Both the position numbers and the translations under genes were made by a program. DNA of 64,000 bases from Vicugna pacos (lineage: Eukaryota; Chordata; Mammalia; Artiodactyla; Camelidae), in the NCBI RefSeq assembly GCF_048564905.1, contig NC_133013.1, positions 2,926,105 to 2,990,104 on the forward strand, read 5' to 3'. The notes under the pieces are model-generated. The model worked only from the letters and a program-made list of their open reading frames with translations, ran no database searches and was not told the DNA's origin. Of this stretch, positions 11,521 to 22,067 are shown piece by piece (the first letter of the stretch is position 1; each line of letters starts with the position of its first letter).

Positions 11521-11524
11521 TAAA

Positions 11525-11955
11525 AAACAAAATTCAACTGAGTACATTGTAAAGATCTTATGGGCTCTATTCAATGATTCATGAATGGAGCAGTATCCAA
11601 TTTAGCAGACAAGAGCTCTGAGGGGAGGTACAAAACGAAGACTTTTATAGGCAGAAGGGGCCAGAAGCAAGGAAGTTACACTTGGCAAAACATCGGGTGG
11701 GCTATCGTATGATTACGCTCCTTTAGGGGTTGGCAGAGGTCCATCAAGCAGATAACCTCACTAGTACTGATTAGGTGATTCCTGATTGGCTGGCTTAAGG
11801 TTTCCTTTCTGGGAGAGCAGACAAGGTAATTCAGTTGTCTCCGTTTGGTGACACAGGAATTGGTATAAGCAGCTCTATTTTGGCTTTGTTGTCTTGTTTT
11901 TAACACTGGGTTGATAGAAGGTGGACTTACATTATTTTTCTCATTTTAAAGAAAT
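11525..11955 (-). mobile_element. LTR relic, reverse strand, MLT2/ERVL-like
   Basis: The stretch AATGATTCATGAATGGAGCA, then GACTTTTATAGGCAGAAGG, GATAACCTCACTAGTACTGA, TGATTCCTGATTGGCTGGC and TAATTCAGTTGTCTCCG resembles an ERVL-class LTR read from its complement. Family naming is by memory of the type and is approximate. No gag, pol or env similarity is visible beside it. Confidence 0.45.
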
Positions 11956-12650
11956 TTAAGGGTGGGCAGTAAAGTAACCAGGAATCCTTGTTTCCCCCAG
12001 CGCTCATATCTGTCCATCCTTATCTGTGGTTCTCCATCTCACATTACAAGTTAGCTGGAGGACTTCAGCATCATGACAGAGAAAGAAACAGAGAAGGGAA
12101 TCCAGCCTCTCTTCAGGGAGACTTCCTGGAAAAAGGTAAGATTTCCACTCACATAAACCTAGACACGTGGCCAGCTTCAAGTCTGCCTGGGAAAGGGAGG
12201 CTCTTTCCAGAGGAACAGTGTTCCAGCTAAGCCCCGCCTTTGTTTCTGACTTAGGATGGAAGAATGAGTACTGAGCAACAGGCAGTAGCGTCCACCTCCT
12301 TCTGGGCTGGGACAGAGACTTGTGCTTCCTTATGAGAAGGAGACCTCTGCTTGCAATGAAGACCTCTGCTCTTGACCCTCATGATAAACTGCTATGGATT
12401 GTGAGGATCAGAGATATTTCCAGGTAACTTCAGATGAGCACTTTTTTTTTTTTGTAAGGGGACACAGAAAATAAAGGAAGGCCTCTAAACAGCCACATCA
12501 TTTATCATATTCATTACTGAGTAACCAATGAGTGTCTACTGCTATGCCAGACGTGACGCTAGAAACTGCATAAATTAGTTCGGTGTGATCTCTGCCATCT
12601 CAGAATATACAGGGTTGATGGAGGAATATGTATATAAATACGATGCAATG

Positions 12651-12772
12651 GCATGTGAGTGACAATGGAACAAGTCTGCAGGGACCCAAAGGGGACAATT
12701 ATATCAGACGTGCATGTGAGTGACAATGGAACAAGTCTGCGGGGACCCAAGGGGAACAATTATATCAGATGT
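12651..12772. repeat. Tandem duplication of a 61-bp unit
   Basis: Units 12651-12711 and 12712-12772 begin GCATGTGAGTGACAATGG and end in ATATCAGACGT or ATATCAGATGT. They differ at 4 of 61 positions (about 93% identity). There are two copies and no third. The duplication is unlinked to any gene I can see and is old enough to have diverged. Confidence 0.95.
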
Positions 12773-12838
12773 TACAGGGGAGATACATAATTTCTTCCAG
12801 ATGCAACATATGAAGAAGTATTCAGGAAGAGAAGGTGA

Positions 12839-13335
12839 TGGGTTCAGGACACGCTACCCCCAAATCCGTCACTTTGGCATGTTGAATGTCCCAAACTGAA
12901 GGAACTGGGGAAAATGGCAGATGTGAGAAGGTCACTCTGACCTCCCTGCATCTCACCTTTCCTCCCTGAAACAAGTCATAAAACCCTCTGTGGAGGACGC
13001 CCTCCTGCATCAGGAGGAGGGAAGGCATTCTTGCCACCAGAGATGGGGAGTTTGGGCCCAAGAAATCTGTACACACAAATCTTATATACTCACCCTCATC
13101 TTCCTCGTTACTTCTTCACTGTTTATTCCCCAGACTCGAGCCCCTTTGCCCTGTCAGTTCTTCACAAATGTGCTGTTTCTTTGTCTAAAATGTATAAAAG
13201 CTGCCTGCTCTGGTCACTTCTCTGGGATCTTCACTCTCTGGTGAAGGTTCTCATGTACATGTAAAAATTCAGTAAAATGTGTATGCTTTTCTCCTGTTAA
13301 TCTGTCTTTGTCAGTTTAATTTTTGGACCCAGCCA
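12839..13335 (+). mobile_element. Solo LTR, MER41-like, about 497 bp
   Basis: It starts TGGGTTCAGGACACGC. A TATAAAAGC box lies near 13194, followed by an AGTAAAATG poly(A)-like region and TCTCCTGTTAATCTGTC, and it ends GGACCCAGCCA at 13335. That TG...CA layout and the terminal AGACCCAGCCA-type motif are typical of one ERV1 LTR group. The element at 13999-14495 has the same end motif and the same length in the opposite orientation. It is a fossil. Confidence 0.7.
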
Positions 13336-13689
13336 GGGACCTTAAAGGAATTGAGGAAAACTTTTTGCTCCTCTGCAAAGCACCAGCTGTGCCAGTGAGG
13401 AGGGGCCGTGGTTGGAGTGTCTGTGGCCCCTGCAGACACACAGAGAGGAGCAGCTGAGTGGGTGCTAGTCTTCACCTGCCACAAGGCAGGGCCTCCCAGG
13501 CCTTGGCCCTCTCTCATAACCTCAGGCTCCTTGATTCCTTGCACTGAACTTCTCTCTGCTTCTGCTGAGCTCTGACACAGCTCTGGCCAGACTCTTCAGG
13601 ATGCTAAACACAGCTCCAGAAGGGGCATTCTTCCAAAACCTTGACTTCCTCTCCTCCTGTACTCTCAAACCTCTGCCAGGCAAGTTTAG

Positions 13690-13775
13690 TCCTCACCAAC
13701 CCACCAAAACTGGTCTTGTCAAGGCCAACAATGACATCCATTGTGCCACATCCAGAAGTCTGTATCCTCTTGGGC
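13690..13775 (+). mobile_element. Possible L2 relic
   Basis: The phrase AAGGCCAACAATGACATCCA followed by CATTGTGCCACATCC resembles the L2 LINE coding region. Similarity may extend over neighbouring bases but is too weak to map by eye. Confidence 0.35.
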
Positions 13776-13998
13776 AGCACATGGCCCCACTGACCCCAGG
13801 TCCCCTCTGATACCCACACAGCTTCTTCCCTCAGTGCCTTCAGGTCTCCACTGGGATGTCCCTGGCCCCCTGCCCCTCTCCCCTCAGCACATAGCCCTCT
13901 TCCTCCATCGGCTGCCCATTGTGTCTGTTAGTGCAGAGGCACAGCACCTGCTTACCACAGAGGGGAAGAGAGACTTTCACCAACTTTTCTGGGTTTGA

Positions 13999-14495
13999 TG
14001 GCTGGGTCTACAAAGCAAATTGCCAATAGGCAGATTAAAAGGAGAAAAGTATACACATATATTAATTTTTGATATTATATGCTTGGGGGCATCAGAGGAA
14101 ACAAAAGCAAATATCCCAAAAGGTGTTGAGATTTGAGAGATTATATAGGGGAAGGGGAGAAGAGATACAGACCACTTAGGGGATAGTAAATGATTTGGGG
14201 AAAGACAAACAGGCCCTTAAAAGAACAGATGGGAGGTGTGATAGTTTGTGACAAAGACTTCTGGTCTTCTCTCCTGTGATGAATCAGTCTTTCTTGGTTG
14301 ATGAAACTCCAGGAGCTGGGGGGTCTATGACAATCCAGTTCCATCAGAAGATCGATCTTTAGGCAGATAATGGGAGTTCAGAGAAAGTCTCTCCCTGTAT
14401 TTGCTGTTTTTCAAGTGCCTACAGCTCAAAATAACCAATATACCAAAGCAACCTATTTTGGGGGTGGTATATCCTGAATCTGGACCCCTACCTCA
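13999..14495 (-). mobile_element. Solo LTR, reverse strand, MER41-like, about 497 bp
   Basis: Read on the reverse strand, it begins TGAGGTAGGGGTCCAGATTC, contains a CTATATAATCTCTC TATA-like box, then TCTCCTTTTAATCTGCC, and ends TTTGTAGACCCAGCCA. The end motif and length match the LTR at 12839-13335, about 660 bp away in the opposite orientation. They look like two independent solo LTRs rather than the two ends of one provirus, because proviral LTRs share orientation. Confidence 0.7.
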
Positions 14496-14509
14496 CATCA
14501 TATAGAAAA

Positions 14510-15760
14510 ATTAACAGACAAGCGGATCATCCACCTAAACATAAGAGCTAAACTTTAAAATTTTGAGAAACACACAGGAGCTTGTGTGATCTTGGTTTAC
14601 ATGATGATTTCTTAGCTACAACCCTCAAAACATAAATGGTAAAGAATTTGGGTAAGTTGGACGTCTACAAAATGAAAAGCAGTTGTGTTTTAAAGGACAT
14701 CATCAGGAAAGAGAAAAGAAAACCCACAGACTGGGAGACAGCATGTGTCAGCCATACACCTGTGGTCAGGCTTTATCAGAACATATGACAAAGGCTTACA
14801 ACTCAATAAAGGAAAGATAAAAACCCAAATGAAAAATGGGGAAAGGATTTGAATGGACATTCCTCCAAAAACATATATGAATGGGTAATAAGCACAGAAA
14901 TATGCTCAATATCATTGCTACTTAGGGAAGTGCAGATCAAAGCCATAATGACATAGCACTCCAAACCCACTAGGATGGCTCAAATAAAAAAGACAGACAA
15001 AGCAAGTGCTAGGGAGGATTGAGAGAAATTGAAACATTTATATGCTAATGATGGGAATGTAAAATGGTCCAGCCATTTTTGGAAAACAGTTTTGTGGTTC
15101 TTCAAAAATCCTAAAAACATTACTATATGAACTGGAAATTCCTATCCTAAATATCTATCCAAGAGAAATGAAAGCAAACATCAACACAAAAACCTAAACT
15201 TTAAGATTTATGGCAACATTAATTACAATAGCCAAAAATGGAAATAAATCAAATGTCCATCAATTGATGAGTGGATAAGCTCTAACATTTAGGTGGATGG
15301 TCCACATTGTGTTAATTTTTCTATACTTTGTAAATAGAGGTCTAAATTCATTATTGGTATATTCATGGTGGAATATTATTTGGCAAGAAAAAGGAATGAA
15401 GTACTGATATCGGCTGCAAATTGGATAAACTCTCAAAATATAATGCTAAATGAGATGAGCTGATCAAACGATACCACATATTTTATGATCCCATTTATGT
15501 AAAATAGCTAGAACAAGCAATCCACAGAGACAGAGGAGGATTTGGGGTTGCCTGGAGCTAGTGGAGAGAGCTAAAGGCAGGGAAGATGGGAGGAACATTT
15601 AGGAAGTACAATGTTTCTTTCGGAGAGAATGAAAATGCTTAAAAATTAGACTATGGAGATGGTTTCAAAACACTATATATACTAAAAACTATGGTACAAT
15701 TTCAATGGGTGAACTTTGTATGTGAATTACATCTCAATAAGAATTTTAAAATATATGCAG
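14510..15760 (+). mobile_element. Old LINE-1, 3' half of ORF2 and 3' UTR
   Basis: Plus-strand L1 phrases occur in the expected order: TTAGCTACAACCCTCAAAAC, CACAGACTGGGAGACAGC, TGGACATTCCTCC, AATGATGGGAATGTAAAATG, CAATAGCCAAAAATGG and a final CATCTCAATAAG. Many stop codons interrupt ORF2. At about 15283-15355 the expected wording (gataaacaaaatgtggtata) is replaced by roughly 70 bp of foreign text, a small internal insertion or rearrangement. Confidence 0.8.
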
Positions 15761-15764
15761 AAAT

Positions 15765-16350
15765 AAAGTATTATTAGACAAACAAAAACCAAGAGAATTC
15801 CTTGTAACCAGACCTACTCTGCAAGAAAAAGGGAGTTCTTCAGGTAGAATGTACAAGGTATAGGTTAGAAATCTGGATCCACCCAAAGAAATAGAGCATC
15901 AGAAATGAAACCAATAAAGGTGAGATAAAATATTTTTCTAATTTTAATTTGTCCTAGTATATAACAGGCACTTAAAGCATTAACTTTACATGCTTTAAAT
16001 TACACACATCTTGTGTTTAATACATGCATAAAATTGAAATGTATGACCACAAAACAAGTGATGAGAACACAGAACTGGAGAGGCACTATTATAAAAGGTC
16101 TTTACAAACAGTGCATTACAATGTTATGAGACGGTGTAATACATTGAATAGATTTAATTTAATAATAAATGGATAAATTTAATAATTTAACAGAGTCTTT
16201 AAAAATGGATATTTCAGACCCTTGGGCAATTACTAAAAGCTATTAAATAAGAAACATAAATAGCTTAATAGAGGAGTTAGAAAGGAATCATAAAAATTAT
16301 CCAAATAAACTCAGAGAAGGCAGTAAAAGAGAAACAAAGAAACTAAAAGA
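15765..16350 (+). mobile_element. Old LINE-1 5' region (L1M)
   Basis: Phrases such as GACAAACAAAAACCAAGAG, TGCAAGAAAAAGGGAGTTC, GAAATCTGGATCCACCC, TGGGCAATTACTAAAAGC and AATAGAGGAGTTAG correspond to the noncoding 5' section of old L1M elements. It is next to an L1 3' end of the same orientation but out of order, so it belongs to a different insertion or a rearranged one. Confidence 0.55.
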
Positions 16351-16499
16351 AATGAAACAAATAAAAACCAGCTACCAAGAGATACATTTTCCTTACAAAA
16401 GAATTCCAAATAATATATGTAGATACTCCCTTCTCCAAAAGATGAAATTCATTCTGCTTCCATTGACTGTGTCCTACCAGTGTCTTGCTTCCAAAGAAT

Positions 16500-16745
16500 A
16501 GACAAAAAAAAAAAAAAGGAAAAGAAAAAAGAAACACAGAAACTTACCAGGGAGGAACCTACCAGAAAACACCTTACCCTAGTGATCAAGTTTGACATCA
16601 TCAGTGATGTGAGGTGGATAACAGGTACTCACCCATGTGGTGCATTGAGAAGGGCACCTTACTGGTGGCATTCTTCCAAAAGGCTCCTAACCTCACGTTA
16701 AATGTGAAAAAAAAAATCAGGCAAATCCAAATTCTTTTATGACCT
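16500..16745 (+). mobile_element. Old dispersed repeat, probably an L1M 3' end
   Basis: The wording AACTTACCAGGGAGGAACC, TAGTGATCAAGTTTGACATC, ATCAGTGATGTGAG, GAAGGGCACCTTACTGG and AATCAGGCAAATCC follows an old mammalian repeat that I associate with L1M 3' ends. The family name is not certain. Confidence 0.45.
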
Positions 16746-17170
16746 TTTTCTAATTCATTTCACATATCCATATGCTATAATCACGTTGTAACTATGATTT
16801 ATTTAGGGTTATCTTTTAGATCATTTAAGGAATAAGAAAATTAAACTATTTCATTTATTTCAGTTTCAGTGCTCTTGCTGTTGATACAGACCCAAATTTC
16901 TGACCTATATACCTTTTCTTCTGCTTGAAGAAATTTTTAACATTTTTTGCAGGGCATGTCTGCAGGTGATAAATTACCTCAGTTTTTGTTTGTCTGGAAA
17001 AGTCTTTATTTCTCCATCCTCATTCAGAGAAGAATAATTTATCTGAATACAGAATTCTAAGTGGGTTCCCCCCCCCAACATTTTAGTTATTTCACTCACT
17101 CTTTTCTTGTAACTCTTATTCTCACTTTTCTAGGGGTAGGCTGACTTTTCTCCTTCTGGCTTCCATGAAG

Positions 17171-17241
17171 ATTTTTTTTTCTTTTCTCTTTCTTTTCATT
17201 TCTTTTCTTTCTTTCTTTCTTTCTTTTTTTTTTTTTTTTTT
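17171..17241. repeat. Poly-T / TTTC low-complexity tract
   Basis: A T-rich tract with CTTT units ends in a run of about 19 T. It lies inside the old L1. Confidence 0.9.
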
Positions 17242-17477
17242 GCTTGTAGTTAGAATATGAAGCTATGTCTAGGTTTTGTTTTTGTGTTTGTTTTTTGTTT
17301 TTAGGTAATTGTCCCACTTGATGTGCTTCTGTGGTTTTGTGTCTGATTATCTTTAACAAATTCTCAGCCACTACAAATACTTCTATTGCACCCTCTTTCT
17401 GGGATTCCAATTGTACACATTTATACCTTTTGAAGCCATTCCCACAGTTCTAGGATGCTATATTCTCTCTCTGTCTC

Positions 17478-17479
17478 AT

Positions 17480-17530
<51 letters not shown>

Positions 17531-17532
17531 TT
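17478..17532. repeat. (TTTA)n microsatellite, about 13 units
   Basis: This is a perfect tetranucleotide run inside old L1 sequence. Length polymorphism is likely in a run this long. Confidence 0.97.
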
Positions 17533-17675
17533 CTTTAAAATTGTTTCTTCTTTGTATTTCATTTGGGAACATATCTATTGGCTATCTCAAGCTTACTGAT
17601 TCTATCTGGTCTTGTTCATATCCAATCTACCAATGAGCCCATCAAAGGCATTTTTCATTTCTGTTATTATATTTT

Positions 17676-17792
17676 GGGGGAGGGTTATTGGGTTTTTATT
17701 TGTTTATTTATTTTAATAGAGGTACTGGGGATTGAACCCAGGACCTCATGCATGCTAAGCACATGCTCAACCACTGAGCTCTACCCACCCTC
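17676..17792 (-). mobile_element. Camelid tRNA-derived SINE (Vic-1-like)
   Basis: On the reverse strand the element reads GAGGGTGGGTAGAGCTCAGT, then the anticodon-arm region GTGCTTAGCATGCATGAGG, box B GGGTTCAATCCC, an A/T-rich spacer and a C-rich AATAACCC tail. A 17-bp target duplication flanks it: TTCTGTTATTATATTTT at 17659-17675 and TTCTGTTAGTGTATTTT at 17793-17809 (15 of 17 identical). The tRNA-Ala-like head with this tail is diagnostic of the camelid family. It is a SINE, not a tRNA gene. Confidence 0.93.
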
Positions 17793-17810
17793 TTCTGTTA
17801 GTGTATTTTT

Positions 17811-17858
17811 TTTTACATTTTTTATTGATTCATAATCATTTTACAGTGTTGTGTCAAT
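17811..17858 (-). mobile_element. Very short L1 insertion (48 bp) with target duplication
   Basis: The insert is a T-rich left end followed by CATAATCATTTTACAGTG and TTGTGTCAAT, the last bases of the artiodactyl-type L1 3' UTR on the reverse strand. The duplication TGTTAGTGTATTTTT flanks it at 17796-17810 and 17859-17873. It is an extreme 5' truncation of a genuine insertion. Confidence 0.85.
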
Positions 17859-18108
17859 TGTTAGTGTATTTTTGATATTAGCATTTCTTCTTTATTCTTC
17901 TCTAGAGTTTCCATCTTTGCATATATTACTCACCTGTTCTTGTATGTTGTCTATTTTACTCTATTTGAGCTCTAAACATATTGATGTTATTGATATGATT
18001 ATTTTAGATATTTTTATTTTTAAGCTATTCAAATTGCCACCTTATAACAACTTAAAATTCTCCATCTGATAATTCTAACATCTTTCTTTGTCATGCCTGA
18101 GTCTACAT

Positions 18109-18195
18109 GACAGTTTGGCAGTTACTCAAAATGTTAAACATAGAGTCATTGTATGACCCAGAATTTCTACTCCAAGTGTGTATCAAAGAGAAATG
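18109..18195 (+). mobile_element. LINE-1 ORF2 fragment
   Basis: The wording CAGTTTGGCAGTTACTC, AATGTTAAACATAGAG and GTATGACCCAGAATTTC matches L1 ORF2 near its 3' end on the plus strand. It abuts reverse-strand L1 sequence, so it is a separate fragment or an inverted piece. Confidence 0.75.
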
Positions 18196-18415
18196 GTTCC
18201 ACCGGAAGCAGGAAGGGCAGCTCTGTGGCTGTGTTGGTCCCGGGCTCTGAAGCTGCTGCAGGGCTGGATGCATCACGTGCTGAGATGGGAGTGGCTCGGG
18301 TCTCTCGTGTGTTATTTCTCTGGGGAGCTTGAATGTGTGGCTGCTGTGGGGAAATGGACCCAAGTATTCTGCACTTCTGAGAAGGTGGAACTAAAAAGGA
18401 ACTGTCAGTATTTGT
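18196..18415. other. Unassigned GC-rich insert between L1 fragments
   Basis: About 220 bp of moderately GC-rich sequence separate an L1 ORF2 fragment (18109-18195) from an L1 3' UTR fragment (18416-18490), both in the plus direction. I recognise no family, and no flanking duplication is evident. Confidence 0.4.
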
Positions 18416-18490
18416 AACAACCTATAATGGAACATAATCTGAAAAGAAAAAAAAAAATATATATATATATAACTGAAAAAAATAAAAAGG
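18416..18490 (+). mobile_element. LINE-1 3' UTR fragment with (AT)n
   Basis: CTATAATGGAACATAATCTG followed by A-rich and ATATAT runs and AACTGAAAA is the L1 3' UTR segment that normally precedes the terminal 'caccagaaactaacacaac' region. The AT dinucleotide run is part of the element. Confidence 0.7.
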
Positions 18491-18501
18491 AATTGTCTGA
18501 G

Positions 18502-18973
18502 TGTAACTGAGCAGGACCTTGTGGGACCATCCAGGGTCAGACCCCACCCCCGTATCCTCTGCTGTAGCTCCTCTCTGAAGTACTCAGATCATAATATCTC
18601 AAGTATATGTCCTGAAGGTTTCAAATACTAAAAACCACCACCAAAAAGAAGAAATTACCTCTTGATGATCAAGAGCACATGGCTCCCAGACCTTCTGGTG
18701 CCCCCAGACCTTGATAGTGTTGATACCCTGTTACCTTGACATCAGCCAGTCAGAGGATCGTGCATGAGCTGATCAGGTACCCTGTGACCCCCTCCTCCCT
18801 TACCTGGCCTTTAAATATGCTTTGCTGAAACCCTTAGGTGAGTTCAGGGTTTTCATGGCATGAGTCACCCCATCTCCTTACTCAGCCCTGCAGTAAATCT
18901 TTCTTTGTTTTAAACTCCAAAATTTCAGTTTGTTTGGCCTCATGGTGCAGCAGGCACACGAACTTGCCTTCCA
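18502..18973 (+). mobile_element. Solo LTR, same family as 57870-58438
   Basis: It starts TGTAACTGAGCAGGACCTTG, against TGAAACAGAGCAGGACCCTG at 57870. Both have a TATA-like region, CAGCCCTGCAGTAAATC or GGCCCTGCACTTAACC, TTTCAGTTTGTTTGGCCT and an end near CACACGAACTT or CACATGAACTT. The shared start and end define an LTR of roughly 470-570 bp. Nothing retroviral lies beside it. It is a diverged fossil. Confidence 0.75.
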
Positions 18974-19654
18974 TAATATGAGCTTCTTGTAATCCCTGGG
19001 TTGTGCTGTTGGCTTCCCATATCTGCAGATCTGAAGCCAAGGAAAGCAGACATGCTCCATGTCCAGAGTGCTGGCTGATGTGGTCACGGGGTCAGAACAC
19101 TCCCTTGAGTGTGGCAGAGGTAGGTTTTGCCTGGAAGGAAATTGCTATTATTGTATCATTCATTCAGGGATTAGGACAGACCTGGGTAAGGAAATGGAAT
19201 GGAGTCATTTTTCCTTGACCCACTGGGACTGAAAGTTGAGCTGTCCACGGCCAGCCAGGGAGGGGAAAGTGAGTCACAGAGCTGACTCAGCCCAGGACCC
19301 CAGGGGGGCTCGCCCTGTGCAACTGTTCTGTAGAACCATTCTGTAAAGGACAGTTGTCTTCTGTTATTCCCAACTCTTTATGAAAAAGGAAAGTGTGTTC
19401 CCTACTGTGTTTGGGGCACCATGGACAGGCTGGAGAATGAGACCCTCTTTGACATGCTAGCTTACCTCCGGCTGGAGGGGCCAGAGGTGCTGGGGGCACG
19501 TCTTCTCCTTTATGATGCTGCATAATTATGTTAAATAAGGCAGCTAAAGAGACTAGCATAGCGGCAGCCACTCTCAAATTACACATAGATTCTCACGTAA
19601 GTTTTAAGGGAGATTTGATTTAATTGAATCACAACACAAATCTCATTAGTATCA
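18974..19654. other. Unassigned sequence
   Basis: No known repeat or gene was recognised. Open frames on both strands (for example 19287-19586 reverse) carry no domain. Confidence 0.35.
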
Positions 19655-19845
19655 TTTTTATATTGTTTTAAAATTTTATTTGCTTTTTGTTGGGGTATAG
19701 TTGATGTACAATATTATATAAGTCTCAGGTATCCAACATAGTGATTCACCACTTTTAAAGATTATATTCCATTTATAGTTATTATAAAATATTGGCTATA
19801 GTCTCTGTGTTGTATAATATTTTTAACACAGATGGGAAAACTGTT
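19655..19845 (-). mobile_element. Old LINE-1 3' UTR (L1M)
   Basis: Reverse-strand L1 3' end: GGGGTATAGTTGATGTACAA, TATTATATAAGTCTCAGG, CAACATAGTGATTCACCAC, ATTATATTCCATTTATAGTT and TTATAAAATATTGGCTATAG. The order and wording fit L1M 3' UTRs. Confidence 0.85.
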
Positions 19846-19984
19846 AAGTCAAAATTATGAAACAGATGTAGTATCTTTCTTTAGGGACTACTGAGTTTCC
19901 ATGGTTCTATATAGTTGGGTCTGTCTCTATCCTAAAACAAAATCATTCACATGCTTATGATTTCATTTATTCATACATTTATGA

Positions 19985-20060
19985 TTTCATCAAAACTTTC
20001 ATTGAACGCCTATTATGTGCCAGGCAGTGTGTTTTGTGTTGGAAAATGTAAGCAGTCATT
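19985..20060 (+). mobile_element. Possible MIR-type relic
   Basis: ATTGAACGCCTATTATGTGC followed by CAGGCAGTGTGTT resembles the first part of a common old mammalian repeat. It is too short and diverged to name with confidence. Confidence 0.4.
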
Positions 20061-21454
20061 GTCTTTACCTCTTTGCCCCTGGGGTCTTTGCTTCAATTTT
20101 AAACCATAAATTAGCTTAGCTTATTTTCCCAAATTAAAAAAAGTATAAATCACAAGCTTGCATGTATCTTAGGTTGTAGAAAGACTTATGTATTTTTTTC
20201 CCAACCAAGAGATGTCTTCAGTTTTCCTTCTCTCAAAGTTATTAACTTATTTTATTTTATCATCTGTTGTAATTTATATTTGTTTTGTTTTAATCTTCCT
20301 GGAAAGTCAATGTTTTACCAAAGGCGTTCACCCACCCAATATGTCTAACTATTTGGAAGGAGGAGTGTTGGAAATCATAAATAAATAGAAAGCACATGAA
20401 CTTGTGGTCAACCTGCATTGGATGTAAATATTTGCATTAAATTAAAGAAAAAAGATGTATGTTCATGCTGGCAAGTATTAGCATAAAATATCTTTGGAAA
20501 GATAAACAAGAAGTAGGAGGAGAGGGGAGAGAGATAGCAGGTGAATCCAAAGGCAGGAAGCAGATTTTTCAAAATCCCTTTAGACTTTCTCCTTTTAAAC
20601 CACATGAATGGTCATTTGCATAAACTATAACTATTTTTCAAAAGAAAAATAGAAACTGAGTGGACTGTTGAGGTCTACCTACGAGCAGAATCAGAGTCAT
20701 TATCATCATGTACTATAAGAGGTTGCTATACCCATCAAAATTTGGAGGCACATTGATGAGAGCCTGATTTGGTCCTTTGAGCCCTTGGACTTCAGCCTGA
20801 GGGCAGAGGGGCACCACACACAGGAGTTGCAGCGTAGGAAGACTGAGCCATAATCTGATGAGTTTGGAAATTGTTGATGGTAGGTTCTGGGAGTGTAACA
20901 TGGATGGAAGCAAGGGTATGACCAGGCAACCATTTGAGTGGCCAAAATGGGAATGATGAAGGTCTGACGCAGAACATTGGCAGTTCCTGTCTCCATAGCA
21001 ATTTGGAAATCCAAGGGAGGAGCCAGGCCACACTGGTAACCACTCAGCAGCTCCCCTCGTGGCTGTCACCCTACAGGCTGTGTGGCCCGTGGCTCAGTTC
21101 ACCAGCTGAGTTTCTACCAATTCGGTCCCTGTGGCTCTGCTCCTTCTGCCACTGCTCACCCCTCTTCTCTTTTCCTCTCTGCAGTTTTGTTTCTGAGGCT
21201 TCTACTGCCTCATGGATTATCTAGAGCTTTCTGTGTTTAATGCTTATTTTAAGGGCTTCCATGTAGGTATGGGAATGGACTGGCCAATCCCATTTAGGAC
21301 TGCACCCCACCTTTAGCTCCCACAGAGCTGTGCCTGGCTGGTAGCCCCTAGGTTGTCCCCATCCCCTACTTCATTCCGTGTGGAGTGTAAGGACCAAGTA
21401 TGGAGAGATCCAAGTGTAAGGGGTTACTAAGTGGTCTGTAGGCACAGTAGACCT
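20061..21454. other. Unassigned sequence left of a reverse-strand LTR
   Basis: Open reverse-strand frames of 99-118 codons overlap at 20706-21069. If the LTR at 21455-22067 were a 5' LTR, internal retroviral sequence would lie here, on the reverse strand. I could not recognise gag, pol or env in it, so I leave it unassigned. Confidence 0.35.
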
Positions 21455-22067
21455 TGTTACTGAGTCCAAACTCATTCTGCTTACCCCATGACAGGTCAAT
21501 AAATCAGGAGATGAGGTGTTGGGGCAAGGAATAATGATCTTATTCAGAAAGCCAGCAGATTGAGAAGATGGCAGAAGAATGTCCTGAAAAATCATTTTCC
21601 CCAAGTCAGAATTCAGTCTCCTTTTATACTTTATATTTAATTCTTTATACTAAGAAGGGGAAGGGGTGTATTGGTTGTTGCAAACTTCTTGGTGTTGGAA
21701 TCCTTCGTTCTTGCAGCTGTCCACATGGGTCAGGTCATGGTGTTCCTGTAAACCTCCAAGACAACTGTTACTCTCTGTTCTGTAATTTTTTTATCTCGAT
21801 ATGAATGGGAAAGTGTTACACCCTTAAAGGTCAGAGCCTTGAGAATGGGCTTTCCTGTCTATTTCAGGCTCTAGGAAACATTCTTTTCCAAAAGGTGCAG
21901 AACCAGCCTGACTCATCATGGGAAACAGCACAGGGTTAGAGCCAAAGGACAGATCTAATATGGAGTCAGATTTGTTCTTCCCTATTACAGCTTCAGTACA
22001 GCATTTAATTAACTCCAAATACAAGATACATTTATGGAATGACACAAAAATGAAGAAGTTCCACACA
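21455..22067 (-). mobile_element. LTR, reverse strand, about 613 bp, ERV1-like
   Basis: Read on the reverse strand, it starts TGTGTGGAACTTCTTC, contains CTGTCCTTTGGCTCTAACCC, a TTCTGAATAAGATC polyadenylation region and CCTTGCCCCAACACCTCATC, and ends GGACTCAGTAACA. The TG...CA frame, the signal order and the length fit an ERV1-class LTR. It appears to be a solo LTR. The family name is not assigned. Confidence 0.6.

Larger units (their letters stand above)
16830..18108 (-). mobile_element. Old LINE-1 5' region (L1M), interrupted
   Basis: The reverse-strand L1M 5' section is recognisable in GATACAGACCCAAATTTCTG, TCAGTTTTTGTTTGTCTGG, AAAGTCTTTATTTCTCC, AGAATTCTAAGTGGG and TTCTAACATCTTTCTTTG. It is broken by a T/C-rich tract, a TTTA microsatellite, a SINE (17676-17792) and a 48-bp L1 insertion (17811-17858), all younger than the host element. 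Confidence 0.7.

Noticed and set aside
12839-14495. Two similar-length LTRs as the ends of one provirus
   Set aside because: They lie in opposite orientations and the DNA between them has no retroviral coding similarity that I can see.
20706-21069. Overlapping reverse frames beside an LTR as a possible retroviral gene
   Set aside because: The frames overlap in all three phases and show none of the family motifs I would need, so retroviral origin is not supported.
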